DNA from: Acephala macrosclerotiorum
Lineage: Eukaryota; Ascomycota; Leotiomycetes; Helotiales; Mollisiaceae
NCBI GenBank assembly: GCA_014904845.1
Contig: MU119232.1
Span: forward strand, 186,001-250,000
DNA: 64,000 bases
Direction: 5' to 3'
The translations under genes and the position numbers were made by a program. A model generated the notes under the pieces. It saw nothing but the letters and a program-made list of their open reading frames with translations, was not told where the DNA came from and did not search any database. Position 1 is the first letter of the stretch. Each line of letters starts with the position of its first letter. Below, piece by piece: positions 1 to 10,856 of the stretch.

Positions 1-6
1 GCTACT

Positions 7-651
7 ATGTTCTCCACCAACGTTGACATGCCCCCAAATAATGAGGAAGGCTCAAACACAGCAGAAACCGCTTCCCTGGCAACATATTCACCCAAATTCC
101 CAGCAGCGACCCTCCCGGTCTCACCAGAAGTTCAAAAGTCAACTTATCAAACAGCCGACGAGTACCTCGCTACCATCCCATCCCACCCCGCGCTCAAAGC
201 CAGCAGCGCCTCTCTCTCCATCACTTTAGATTTCACACCTCCATCTTCCTACTACCTCTCACCCTCATTCGCAGAATGGCGCAGCTCCCTCCTCACTACC
301 CTCCCACAATACCGTACCCTCATTTCCAAGATCCACATCACCTTCTCATACCCCAACTATCGCACTCAAAGCCTCAGCCTCAAGCTCACTCAGCGCGAAG
401 TCGTGAAGAGAGTCGTTAAGATTATCGAACAATGGCCATTGAAAAGTATCAAGGGGATTGAGGTCGTGTTCAGGAGCCCTGTGACGGATTGGAGTCAGGT
501 ACAGGCGTTGGTGCCGTTGTATGATTTGAAAAATCAGGGATGGGTGTGTAGGATCAAAGAGGGGGAGAATACTGCTTGTAAGTTGTTGAGTGGAGGTGAG
601 TGGGATACTAGATTGAAGTGGCAGTATAGAAAAGAGATGGGAGGGTCCTGA
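7..651 (+). CDS. Unrecognised protein, possibly the 3' exon of a longer gene
   Basis: An open frame of 214 codons begins with an ATG six bases into the window and ends with TGA. I do not recognise the family. The first 60 residues are rich in Ser, Thr, Pro and Ala and look disordered. The rest alternates hydrophobic and charged stretches (for example RTLISKIHITFSYPNY and VVKRVVKIIEQWPLKSIKGIEVVF), which suggests a small folded alpha/beta domain. There is no signal peptide or membrane segment. The ATG may be internal, because the window edge hides any upstream exon. Codon use in the C-terminal half shifts to G-rich codons, as often seen in this genome near gene ends. Confidence 0.45.
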   Translation: MFSTNVDMPPNNEEGSNTAETASLATYSPKFPAATLPVSPEVQKSTYQTADEYLATIPSHPALKASSASLSITLDFTPPSSYYLSPSFAEWRSSLLTTLPQYRTLISKIHITFSYPNYRTQSLSLKLTQREVVKRVVKIIEQWPLKSIKGIEVVFRSPVTDWSQVQALVPLYDLKNQGWVCRIKEGENTACKLLSGGEWDTRLKWQYRKEMGGS

Positions 652-1103
652 AGGAGGACTCTGAGAAAATGAGCAACGAAAAAATTTGTGTCAAGCCAGT
701 TAGTTCTGGAAGAAAGAGACAAATATATTACAAGAATTGAATGCATTGGAGTAAAATATGCCAGAAGACGTGCCAACAAGAAGAATGAGTAAACAAAATG
801 ACCAGGTATGCAGGGACTTCCGACATCCGCCACGGATAACTTGCACCAGTGCAGGTCATAGACTGTGACAGATGCCACGTGATGATGCAATCATGAACAC
901 GAAAGAGATCGACTGACAAGCATTGATTCGGGCAAGATAAGGGGAGTTGAGCACCACAAAGAAAAGTGTTAGCTAATCAGGTGCCAAGTCTGACACTCCG
1001 CCATTGTTCCTCGTCGCCAAGTCTCTTCCTTCTCCCGCAATTACCCCTTGAACAACGCACCTATGGCTGATGAAATTATATACTCCCCTCAGGACTGCTG
1101 TAA
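652..1103. other. Intergenic, no gene seen
   Basis: This convergent gap separates the first open frame from the EXPERA gene. Only short overlapping frames without ATG context or family motifs are present. I see no RNA gene or repeat. Confidence 0.5.
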
Positions 1104-1830
1104 TTATTGTGACTTCTTCGTGACTGATGCTGAATTTGCAGAAGCTCGCTTGATGGTATCGAGGAGACGAAGGCACATGTCGATGCCCATGTACGCCGCT
1201 ATGAATCAGATTTAGCACCGTCGCTCATGAATATTGAGACATGCAGACATACGCAGAACCAAGTAAGGGCCATAAAGCTTGCTCAGCTCAATCTTCTGTT
1301 GCACGGGGACAGACCAGCTCCACATATCGACGACACAGGTGAGAGTCGTGAGAAAGACCAGTGTGGCGAAGGGTAGAAGGACAACGGGCACTTTCGGGTC
1401 ATCTTCGGATCGTAAGCTCTTGGCTATGAGCATGGAGGATGGGGCAAACATACTTCGAAGCAAAGCTGGAATAGCCCATAGACCAACGGGAGCTTGATAC
1501 AGGATCTCAGTCCACAGGAAAGTTTTGAAGAAGAGTGGTGTGTCGATGAAGAATTGATCATTGTATGTATTGATGTAAAACGACTTTAGGTCTGCCATGA
1601 AAGCAGGGACCAAAGATGGAGGGTAGAGAGCTTGAAGATCCATCACTATCACGTGATATCAGTGGAATGTTCACGTCGTGAAGGAGGAAGAGCTAGTAGG
1701 CCTTGTGCCCGAATGGAAAAAAGACGGATCTAAAGGAGGTTGGGAACTAACAGAACATGATAGGTATCAACATGCAGAAGTGGATGAAGTAGGCAAGGTC
1801 GCGTTTTCGAGCAAATCCCAACACGGCCAT
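1104..1830 (-). CDS. EXPERA-domain (TMEM97/EMA19-like) membrane protein
   Basis: Three exons give 188 residues: 1752-1830, 1253-1645 and 1104-1198. All junctions are GT-AG and the frame closes at a TAA. The protein reads as one EXPERA domain. Helix 1 is AYFIHFCMLIPIMF, followed by DLQALYPP, then WTEILYQAPVGLWAIPALL, then VPVVLLPFATLVFLTTLTCVVD and finally KLYGPYLVLPAYMGIDMCLRL. This order and the conserved acidic and aromatic residues match TMEM97/sigma-2-receptor-like proteins and fungal EMA19-type proteins, which lie in the ER and affect sterol handling or mitochondrial protein delivery. The assignment rests on motif order; the precise function in this fungus is inference. The C-terminal tail ends KKSQ, with two Lys near the end as in some ER-retained proteins. 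Confidence 0.88.
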
Positions 1831-2282
1831 TGTGATGTCTTTAAAGCTTGTAGCTAAGCCTGGGTGTCTGATCGTTCAAATATCAAAGAATCTAGAGACG
1901 GTAGCTGAACGTTGATTCGTGATGAGTTTTGGCTTCAGATGACAATGGAGATGGGAGTGAGGTTGATGCGAATTGGATAGGGGGTTGGTGTGCACGGATG
2001 TGGTTTCTCAATCAGGCATAGCTCGAAGTTCCATCTCACCTCATCTTCCTCTCACTTCTCCCTTCTCACTTCATCATGAATGAATCGAATCTCACAGCCA
2101 TTCTCAAGATTTCATTTCTTATCCTGGCCAATTCTCCAAGGCAGGAGGACGGTCGTATTGACCAGCCAAAATCCCGCCTTTTCTCAAATCTCAAGTATTC
2201 GCTCCGTCAAACCGCCGTCGAAGTCGGAAATACTAGCCTAGCCAGCACTCGAACATCATCAGTCATGTGACTTCCACATGTC
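1831..2282. other. Intergenic, upstream region of the EXPERA gene
   Basis: This holds the promoter of the minus-strand EXPERA gene. A pyrimidine-rich tract (ctcacctcatcttcctctcac) lies near 2035-2055. No coding features are supported. Confidence 0.45.
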
Positions 2283-3067
2283 TCAAATAGCTGAAGCCGC
2301 AAACAAGATTCTTAGGTTCTTAATCCAACTGATGCTTTCATTGGAAGCCATATTGAGCAAATCTTGTGCGGGCACGTTTCCCCAGAGAAAACTAGCATGG
2401 CGAGCCGAACCATCAGACTTGGTACTGGTCGAAATTGTAGCTGCAACAGTTCCTGGGCAAGTTGCGGAGACTTTTGGTCTTTTCAGAAACCCCGTCTCCT
2501 TGGGTATTGCGGTGATGGCTGCGCTCTGTGATTTATTCTCGGCTTGGTTCTCGTCTGTCGTTCTGCCCTTGCTTGTTTCTGTCTGCTGCGATGGCTTGGG
2601 CATTTTGTTCATATATTCTGTCGTCCAGGTGGCTTGCAGGAGCTCAGAATAGCAATCCTTCTTGTGGTGTGCCCAGTCTGCGTCTTGGAATTGCTTGCTA
2701 CAATACTATTGTGGCCTGGAAGCACAGTCAACAATGGGGCGCGTACCTTGACTAATTGGCTGATGTCGCAAACTCCGTATCCATTTGCCTGCTTCCGACA
2801 AGGTATTTCGTTGTGAACATTGCCGTATTCGTTACCCCAAAGTTGTTGTTGACCCGCTTCTGAGAATGAACCAAGGCTAACATGCCTGTTCGTTGTTCTG
2901 GCACAAATCGAAGCCGCCATTATGGATTGCGCCTGAGCTGATGGAGCAATCATCTTCTCCATTGCATTACCAGGAGCCACCTTTCCACCTGCCGGAATTG
3001 GTGTCGTCACGACGTAAAGAGGATGTTCCGTTCTTAAATATCGTGCAAGTGGGAAATTCCTAGCCGC
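2283..3067 (-). CDS. Doubtful hypothetical protein or gene relic
   Basis: Two open stretches in different frames can be joined by a GT-AG intron. The donor AAG|GTACGC lies near 2750 and an acceptor near 2650 keeps the frame. The joined protein would end LRILFAASAI. The 5' stretch (3067 to about 2750) encodes VAPGNAMEKMIAPSAQAQ and RHVSLGSFSEAGQQQLWGNEYG, which reads like real protein, but it has no ATG. Its upstream border is a possible acceptor (CGCTAG at 3073-3068) and I could not find a first exon that keeps the frame. The 3' stretch is rich in Ser, Thr and Lys. I recognise no family. It may be a decayed gene or a poorly modelled one. Confidence 0.28.
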
Positions 3068-3598
3068 CTAGCGAGTTAATCAAGTGCAAGAAGTTGCTAT
3101 ATGCGCTAGTCGTGCTTAGCGTGGATATCAGTAGATACCTTAGCACATTTCTAAGTACCCGGCGAAATCTTGGTAAATAAGGCTAACTCATCAGATACAC
3201 TGTGCGCTGTTGAAGTTTTGGAGACCTAGCATACCTCTTGTAGTTCACAATTACCGCGTATCATTGTTGTATCAGTCTCACATGGACATTTAGTACATGA
3301 CTTGGACGGGTGTAAGAGACTTGACTAAACTTTTGTCTCACGTACGGATAGCAAATCCTGTCTCATTTTTAACATGCCAAGATGGCAAGACCTGGGGAGC
3401 TTCGATGGCGACATCTGACACGCTTATGGAAATAGTGGAGAAGTTAAATAGTAAATCTCGATACGTTCCTTCCATTTATGAGATTTCCAAAAGCTGTACA
3501 CCTTTAATAAATTAAGAAACAAGTTAAAGCAACGCAAACCCCAGCAATTCCGGGTCCTTTTACAGATATAACTCTCTTATATCCAAGACACCCGCTCT
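3068..3598. other. Intergenic
   Basis: An AT-richer stretch with a short open frame at 3297-3515 (72 codons) that has no recognisable motif. I do not call it a gene. Confidence 0.4.
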
Positions 3599-5094
3599 TT
3601 AGCACCAAAGTCCCGTATTTAAATAAGGCATGGCAAATACCGGTGCCGCAGCTATTGGAATGGGGTCTATCAATATTGAAATAGGTGGCACGAATGGCGG
3701 CGCGTAAGCAGCAACATTAATAGCTGCGGCTGCAACTCCTCCTTGAGCAGGCAGAGGCATAGGAGGAACACCGATCGGACGCTCCCAGTTGTCAACAATC
3801 GTGAAGGGTGACCTTTTCTCGTCTGCAAGGTTGATTGCTAGGGCCCAGTTCGCTGCCTGGCCAGCATTCCTAGGAGGTATATTGTGCTCTACATCCTTGA
3901 ACCACTCAAATCGGTACGAGCCAGGATCGCGAGAGGCAGGCTCAACGGCTCTGTACTCTCCATCGGTCTCCAGATAGAGGAAGACCTGTTTAGCGTTATG
4001 TTGACCACGAGGAACAATGAGCTTTTGGGGATCTCCTGGAAGGGGTTGGGCAATGATTACAAGTAGCTCGATCCTGAGCGCATCGGCGACTAATTGCCAC
4101 AACTCACTGCTGGCTCGGGCGCCGACTACAAGTCCGAGAGGACCCACATCCGGCATAAGTTGGGTTCCAAGGGGGTCCACAGGATGCACTGGAGCAGCTG
4201 CCCCTACTGCAGCACCCCTGACCCTAGAATAAGCGCCCAAATTCATATAATCAGCTGCTCTTGGATGAAGAGCACCCAAACCAATTACATCTGAGACGTA
4301 ATTACCCACTCCAGCTTTGATATCCGCCCAGTATTTCTCATCGTGCATTGTTGCGAGCGAGAGTGCATGCCAGAAGGAGTTGTGCTTGTACTTGGGATAG
4401 AACACTTTAGGGTTCAACTTTCGCCAAACCTGATTTGTGCGAGATTTGACGAAATCAAATGTATCCGGGGCGAAGTATGGTCCCCATGCGCCCGTGTCAC
4501 GAGTGAGAAGATCCGGTGCTGCTAAAGGAGCAAATGGTGGAGGGATGTTGAAAGGCCCAAGCTGAAATAAATCGGTAAAATTTTTGGTACCTGGTAATGG
4601 CGCTACAGCAGCGCCCTATTGATTCGCACCAAGGAATCAGTCTATGTGCTTTATACATTTGGCGAAGATATGCTTGTCTTAGAAGTACATTACTTAAGAT
4701 AAGAATCTTGAGACCACGGGAAAAGGGCCAGAGGATTTCGAATATTTTAGACTTACGGGACCTGCATTGATCGTTGCCCATGCTATGTTGAAGTCTGAAA
4801 TTTTTTAGTAATTTTAATTTTGAAGTCTTGTACATGATCGAAGGGTAACTTACTAGCCCATGCTGCCATCGCTCCTGGGCATCCACAGCCTGCAAATTCA
4901 GCAATAACCGCGTTTCTATTGGCAACGTGCTGTACGAATGTCTTGTATATAGGCATTCGCAAAATGCCATAGACTCCGTGTGTGGCAAAATCGGCATTGC
5001 CCCTCATTATATCGGGAATAAGTTCGAAGGTCCTCATTCCATGATTCACACATGGCACTCCCGCCACCCAAGCCACAGGAGGAACCAGCGCCAT
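3599..5094 (-). CDS. OTU-like fold protein lacking the catalytic Cys and His (putative pseudoenzyme)
   Basis: Three exons (4854-5094, 4757-4794, 3599-4561) close in frame to give 413 residues. The first 80 residues are hydrophobic and contain the cluster AGCGCPGAMAAW. The second half resembles an ovarian-tumour (OTU) protease core. KHNSFWHALS near residues 152-161 aligns with the Cys-box DGNCLFRAL. SSELWQLVADALRIELLVII aligns with the E-x-LA-x-ALN strand segment. VFLYLETDGEYRAV near 286-299 aligns with the final strand and HYDAV. In this copy Ser155 stands where the nucleophile Cys is expected and Glu295 where the catalytic His is expected, so a protease activity is unlikely. The C-terminus is rich in Pro, Ala and Ile. 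The OTU resemblance is my reading by eye and would need a profile search. I see no clear secretion signal. Confidence 0.7.
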
Positions 5095-5667
5095 GGTAAT
5101 AGTAATTCTGGAAGCGCTTTCAATGTAAGGTTGTAAAAGTGGAGGAGATTTTCTTTAAGATACAAAGTGCAACTTAGTGATGCAGATGCCCAGAAAAGGG
5201 AAAAAGTTTTGTGTTCTCTGAAACCTTTGTTGACAAGTTTGTCAATTGAGATCTTTGATATTGAAGATGCTTGCGGCCGGTGGAAAGACAACAAAGGTAT
5301 TTTCGGTGCACACGGCTACTTTCTGAATCTCCTTGCTTCATTCCTAATTGAACAAGGCATTGCTTGGATCGAGGATTAAAAAACAGACGCAATCCCGGGA
5401 TGCTTTATATGGAAGGAGACGTTGGGTCGAGATTACAGAGTGGGTGTTCGAGCTTTAAATTCATTTGTGATGGACGGACTTCGTTATTTCGTACTACTTG
5501 TTAATACTGTAATGTTTAATGTTAAGGACTAGCCTACCAATAAATGTTAAAGTCATTGGGAGTATTTGACTTTTAGGGTTGTAAGAAGTTTCCAGAAAGT
5601 TAGAAATGTGTTGCTCACCGACTGAATTGATAGTTTTCCACTTTCTTCCAACTCCTAGGTGACCAAG
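5095..5667. other. Intergenic
   Basis: This holds the promoter of the OTU-like gene and the 3' flank of the peptidase pseudogene. An open frame on the plus strand (5167-5379) starts with GTG and has no recognisable motif. Confidence 0.4.
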
Positions 5668-7051
5668 TCATAGTTTCGGCTGCTCGGAGCTAGCTGAGCT
5701 GCTTCTTTTGACCGTCATATCAAATATCCGCCCCCACCTCTCAGCAATGGAAAAGAAGCTATATTCGGGCATGATGAAATCCCCACTACGGACACCAGCA
5801 ATAGCAGCTCGTGACTCCGGATCCAGATCTCTGACTAATGGTGGCGTATCACGAAAAAAATCTTCTGGGAAGCCTAGATAGAACTCTTCCTGACCTTCTT
5901 GCCTAAGATTTTATTTTGGACCTTCTGTGACATGGAGGTAATCTGAAGAGAGATTGATCAGGACCGTGTCGGACATTACATGGTAATCCGTCAAAGCATC
6001 CACACCAAGTTCCTTCTCTAGCATTGCTAGCCAGATTGCTATCCCATACGGTTCTTCTCGCCGTCGCAGGTTCACCATCTCAAGGATAAGATCGTCCAAA
6101 GAGCAACCACCTGCTTTCTTTAACTGATAATCCAGTTTCATGAAGTACATAAACCCTCTCTGATGCGGAATCCGGCTCACGTGTCCACCCTTCCAAAACC
6201 TCCCCTGTACATCCTTATTCTTCACCTCGCGATCTGGATTCGTATAATACCCCGAAATTCGAACATCCAGCTAGCGAACAAACTATTCCTCCGACCATAT
6301 CCCAAATCGATATGGAAAGGCGAGAGAGTAATATTCCGCGATGCCCTCATTGAACCATCCATCAGCCAACTCTTCTTGCGTTGGATCACCAATTGAGAAA
6401 CCAAGTCGGGGCCAATTATGAATCGTCTCGTGGATCAGAAACTCTTCGATCTCATCTTCATCCCTTGTAACGATCTTCGTCCAGTACTTCTGGCTTGATT
6501 TGAGCGAGAACTATTTTGCCTTCGCCAAGGGAACATGCCGCTCGTGTCCCAAGAGGTGTGGAGGAGAGGTCCCATTCAATTGCCATTTCCATTACTGTGT
6601 CGATAGCTGGGCGAGGAATGAAGGACATGCCTGCGCCGGTGAGGCCTCCGCCGTCTCTTCCAATAGTTATTTGAGGACCGCAGGGACTTTTTTCTGTGGG
6701 GTCCCAGGGCATGGCTTTGTATTTGATTGTAAATTTTCCGGATGGAAAGTCTCGACCAGCGAGGATTTTGCGTTGGCATCCGTTTTTGGAGTCTTGGTGA
6801 CAGATGGGGACTAGACCGAGGGTATCTTGAAGATGAATGTGGTCAGAAGTGTATTGCATCATCTTAATGGGTCCACGAAACATGATGTGGTGAAAAAGAA
6901 CTTGATCTTTTTTGGATTGCGGGATATCCAAGATCATTCTCACGTTGATGTATTGGTCTGCTTCGTCGCAGAACAATACTGGCGTGAGGACCAGCTTAAG
7001 GGATGACACGGTATTGAATAGTGGTAATTGATTATGTTCAAAGTGCTGCAA
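5668..7051 (-). pseudogene. M61-like (glycyl aminopeptidase-type) metallopeptidase pseudogene
   Basis: Translated pieces of a fungal M61-like gluzincin peptidase lie in order. The N-terminal beta domain runs from 7051 to about 6510 (VEF-type strands, IGRDGGGLTGAGMSF, MAIEWDLSSTPLGTRAA). Then follows the zinc site FLIHETIHNW (HExxH) and WFNEGIAEYYS with the third ligand Glu, then a helical domain (PHQRGFMYFMKLDYQL), then a C-terminal part ending EQPKL. The second piece joins through an acceptor AAAATAG at about 6508. About 70 residues usual between the beta domain and HExxH appear missing. Reading on in the catalytic frame meets stops at 6283-6285 (TAG), 6271-6273 (TAG) and 5911-5913 (TAA), all where Gln would fit. 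The start lies in a missing upstream exon; the first frame opens just after an acceptor TTGCAG. Confidence 0.75.
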
Positions 7052-7825
7052 GATATTTGAGATTCGAGATTCGAGATCGCCAAGTGTTCATAGAGTCGTT
7101 AAGTATTGTGGGATGTCAGCACTGACTCGGATATGCAGGGCTTGCAGGACTTACTGATGTGTCAATATCATTGGTTGGCTCAACTTCTTAGAACGTCAGT
7201 AGAGACAATTCAAATCAACATGAAACGCAGAAGTTTCGACGAAAAAGACGTCGTATGTGCAGCTCTTCTCAGATACACTTCTACAGATTAGTCATAACCA
7301 CATAGCTGTTACTCGTTGCGGGGTTAAGATAGCACCGCTAAAGATTCAGGCTTCTTCTCGTTAAAGCTATAGGGGCAAGTGCGGGGTTATCTTACGAGGT
7401 TACCCCACAATCCCAACTTCTCTGCCACAGACACAGCAACGATAGTGGTATTGTGATCAAGAATGTATGGAAAGACTTCCGCTTAGGTGCTATACCCAAA
7501 GACAAACTTGCGATATCCGGATAGAAATGCTCGGGCTGATACGAAAGACCAAATAGCTGAAGACGCAACATTCTCCATCTCATGCTAAGTACTCCAGGAG
7601 TACAGTACGCTAGAGATGAGCAAGACGAGTAGCCATCCAGCAGCACCCCACTTATGTTGGACTTCAATCTTAGGTCCAGAGCTGATCTGATTCATCGAGC
7701 TCATACCCGGACCGCTCAACTGGCAGCCTTCACAGAAGCTCCTATCCCCAAGATATCACTCATCAGCAAACCTCTCCAACACCGATCTCACCACCGCCTC
7801 TTTCTTGCCCCAAAAAAGAAGCCAC
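7052..7825. other. Intergenic
   Basis: No convincing gene. Some of the first 100 bases may hold a first exon of the peptidase pseudogene, but none can be proven. Confidence 0.4.
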
Positions 7826-8327
7826 TTACCAAGAGATGTGTATAGTTCCCGGCGCTGCACCCCCCGTCAACATATTCCAAGCCGCCAACGAGAAATCAAC
7901 ATGATTCTCATCACACGCCTCACAAGTATCCGCCACTTGGACCACAATACTATTCCCTGCCCCACCTACACCATCATTACTCCCGGTGTTTGTGACGTGG
8001 AGGAGGAGACCGCAGTAGGGGGCGCGGTAGGCCCAGTTCATCCAGTAGTCTCCGAGGGCAGCGATGAAGGCGCTGTCGGGGTTGACGGGGCCGCAGGAGG
8101 AGGCCGTGGAGAATTGGTAGTAGATTGTGCCTTCGCCTGTGTGGGTTCCGCTTTATGGGAGGTGTCAGCGTGAGAGGGAGGGATGGGATGGGATGGAGGT
8201 ACCTGGTTTGGAGTTTGGCGATGGTGGTGGTATTTAATGGTAGAGTTTCTGCTGGAATTAGAGTACGACCTCCGATGCCCATGTATGCTACAAAGGCTGC
8301 GACAGTTGCAGCCGTTGGATAGAGCAT
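7826..8327 (-). CDS. Secreted RlpA-like double-psi beta-barrel protein
   Basis: Two exons (8203-8327 and 7826-8150) give 149 residues. The start ATG at 8327 yields a hydrophobic leader (LYPTAATVAAFVAYMGIGG) that can serve as a signal peptide. The mature part has the DPBB signature: GEGTIYY, then TASSCG, PDSAFIAAL, YCGLLLHVTN, SIVVQVADTCEAC, HVDFSLAAW and a closing GTIHISW. The conserved Asp in VADTC and the paired cysteines fit expansin-like, RlpA-like and barwin-like secreted fungal proteins. Members act outside the cell on walls, or as plant-interaction proteins and protease inhibitors. No catalytic activity can be assigned here. The gene stands alone, with a long gene-free tract upstream. 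Confidence 0.82.
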
Positions 8328-10856
8328 TTTCACTGAAGTGGAGAGATGATAAGGGAAAGAAGTAGTTGGGTTGAAACTTGAAGATTTGTAGAATTTGCGA
8401 CATTTTATTCATAAGTTCTCTTATTCACGACCGAATTTCCCATTCATGTGGACTATGCTCTTCAGACTAGCATACAAGAACAACTGCCTCAGAAGGGATT
8501 CATGGAACTGATCACACTAGGCAATGTCGTGGTCACAATTGTTTTTCAAGTCATGACGGAGAGTCCGCTGCAACGTTTGAATAAACGCGTGCCGCAAAGA
8601 TACAGCAGACTAATTAAAAGTGACAGAGAACCGCATGAATATTTTGTGAAACACACCACTGAGAGCGTTTTCTCGTGAATTTGGAGGGATCAGAAGCGCT
8701 CGCGGACCTCGGAGGAGCATCCGAACTTCTGACGGTCGAATGACTGTACTGAAGAACAATGCAATAACAGACTGCAAAGACACTGGAAGAGAATTCGATG
8801 CTGTACAGACCGGATTTACCAAGAGTCCTTTCAGGTCATGAAAGGGGCCTTAACTTTCAAGTTTTCTTCTTATCCCAATCCCGGAGTTCGTTTTCGAGTT
8901 CCGCTTGTCTGCATACTCGCAAGGAAGACCTTTCCATACTTAAATATGCACTTAAAACCCATGTACATATGACACATGAGAAGTCGTTCCATTCTACGTG
9001 GAAACATCTCCACCTCCACTACCCCACGATATCTCTGGGTACAAAACTCCACGATCCATCACGTTGAAGCTCTTCTCCGCGTTCAAGTCACGAGATGCTA
9101 ACCTCGGCAGATATAGCCGTCAGCACTAGAGGGGGCCGTCGACGACGACGCAAAACGATGATCTTGAGGGGCGAGGCCGTGGTCTGCCACCACCTGCATG
9201 AAAGATCTTGAGGAGAAAGAAGGAGGTGAGTCACGTGCTTAAGGGGTTAAGGTCGAAAATGAATCACCTCTGGTAATCCAAAATGAATTGGAAGCCTCCT
9301 CTTCCATCAATCATAGGGCTGCAGAATGACAGTACAAATATATCTTACCTGGTAGCGAATAGAAGAGAGGGTCACAACTTCCCCTCTTCTCAACCCATCA
9401 ACAACCAGATGCATCCGCATCTGCATAAAAAGCATCCCAAAAGGTATAATTCTTATTCAAATACCCCCTCTACCTTCTGATTCGCTGTATCTTTTCGTGG
9501 TTTCGGGATGGTGCTGCATCCGACGAGTGTCTTAGACTCTTAGCTTCGAAGCCGAATAATCTGGGGACGCGAGTTGCAGCGTCCATGACTGCGTGGCTTC
9601 TTGTTGGTGTGTCAGAGGTGTGCAACCACGTTATAATTTACGTGTTCGAGATCTTTTTCTGTGCATTTTTAGATGTGTGTACCTACTACAAAATTGAAAT
9701 ATAAAGGGGCTGGGCATCACGTGTATTTCTCGCTTGAGGACAGCTGCGGGTAAGAGCCTTCTTCCGACGTCCTCATCAGACTCTCCCTTATCAACATCAC
9801 CACTATCAACACCCATCCATTGAGTCTGGCCTCCTCAAGAACATCTGTAGAAGTGTTGCATCAACGTCCATACCATCCATACTAACCAATACGGACTTGG
9901 TAGGCGTTGAGGAGTCTGTTCTTGATCTCCACGTCCCCAGGATTGGCCTTCCCCCGCATTTCGGTTGTGCGATCGACCACCAACGCCAACCCGTAACCAC
10001 GTCTCTAAGGCCTCTTCCACTTGGCCGGCATTTCTATTGCTCACGCCATCCCAACGACCAGCGAAGAGGCGCATTCCCAGCGGTGCGCGAGTCGTGCGAC
10101 GACAAGCATACGATGCATGGCTGATGCGGTTCAAGAGATGCGTGCATGGATGTGATTGGTCAAGGGAGCGCCATAATTCCGTTCCTTTGATCCATGACGT
10201 GAGTTCTACGCCGCATGTTCGAGACCCCGAATAGGGGGAAAGAAGTATGACTGAATTGAGATATCAAACTGTTGAGAATGCGGGAAACTGTTGTCACGAT
10301 AGCCATCTGGCCAATTGACATGTCTGCAGGACTTGCTCCAACATTCGGAATCCGGACATAAGTAACGACCGCCACTGAGGGTTCCATGATGGTTCGAAGC
10401 CTGGAGCTACCCAGTAGAGGCATCCTAGTCCAAGCTAGGCCAGTCAACCTCGTAAAGCCGGATAGTTCCCAGATCAACACACTCGTCTCTAGACGTCGCT
10501 AGCGCCAATGCTTGACGCTTGAATGGATCCGGACAGCTCGAGCTTCTCCTCTCAGGGACGGAAGCTGTGATGCTGAGCTGCATCTACCGGGATCGTCTGA
10601 TCGTCTGGTACTGCCTTGGCTCTGAGCTGCGACGAATCCGGGGCTCCGTAAGTGCGGAGGTGATCCAGTATCAAGAGCTACATAATGGTTGGGGCCCCAG
10701 ATTTCATATCTGTTTGATTCCCATCTTCGTTGTTGTCGTTGGAAAGTCTCACCGTACCCACCTAAATCGCCGTTATTTCCTTCCCTTATTCACCGTACTA
10801 CTCCTCGAATTTCAACGTCCTCTGAGTGAAAGGTCGATAACCACACATCAATCACA
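8328..10856. other. 2.5-kb gene-free stretch
   Basis: Many short overlapping frames exist on both strands but none begins well, carries a motif, or splices into a family I know. The last 200 bases are the likely promoter and 5' leader of the acetate transporter. They are pyrimidine-rich (cttcccttattcaccgtact) and end in a good start context (ATCACAATGG). I see no tRNA. Confidence 0.4.

Noticed and set aside
3599..5094. Reading the OTU-like gene as an ADP-ribosyltransferase or enterotoxin-like protein
   Set aside because: None of the expected active-site motifs (Arg strand, STS, ExE) is visible.
10160..10480. 106-codon frame on the minus strand in the 8.3-10.9 kb gap
   Set aside because: No motif, no splice partner, and equally long frames occur on the opposite strand.
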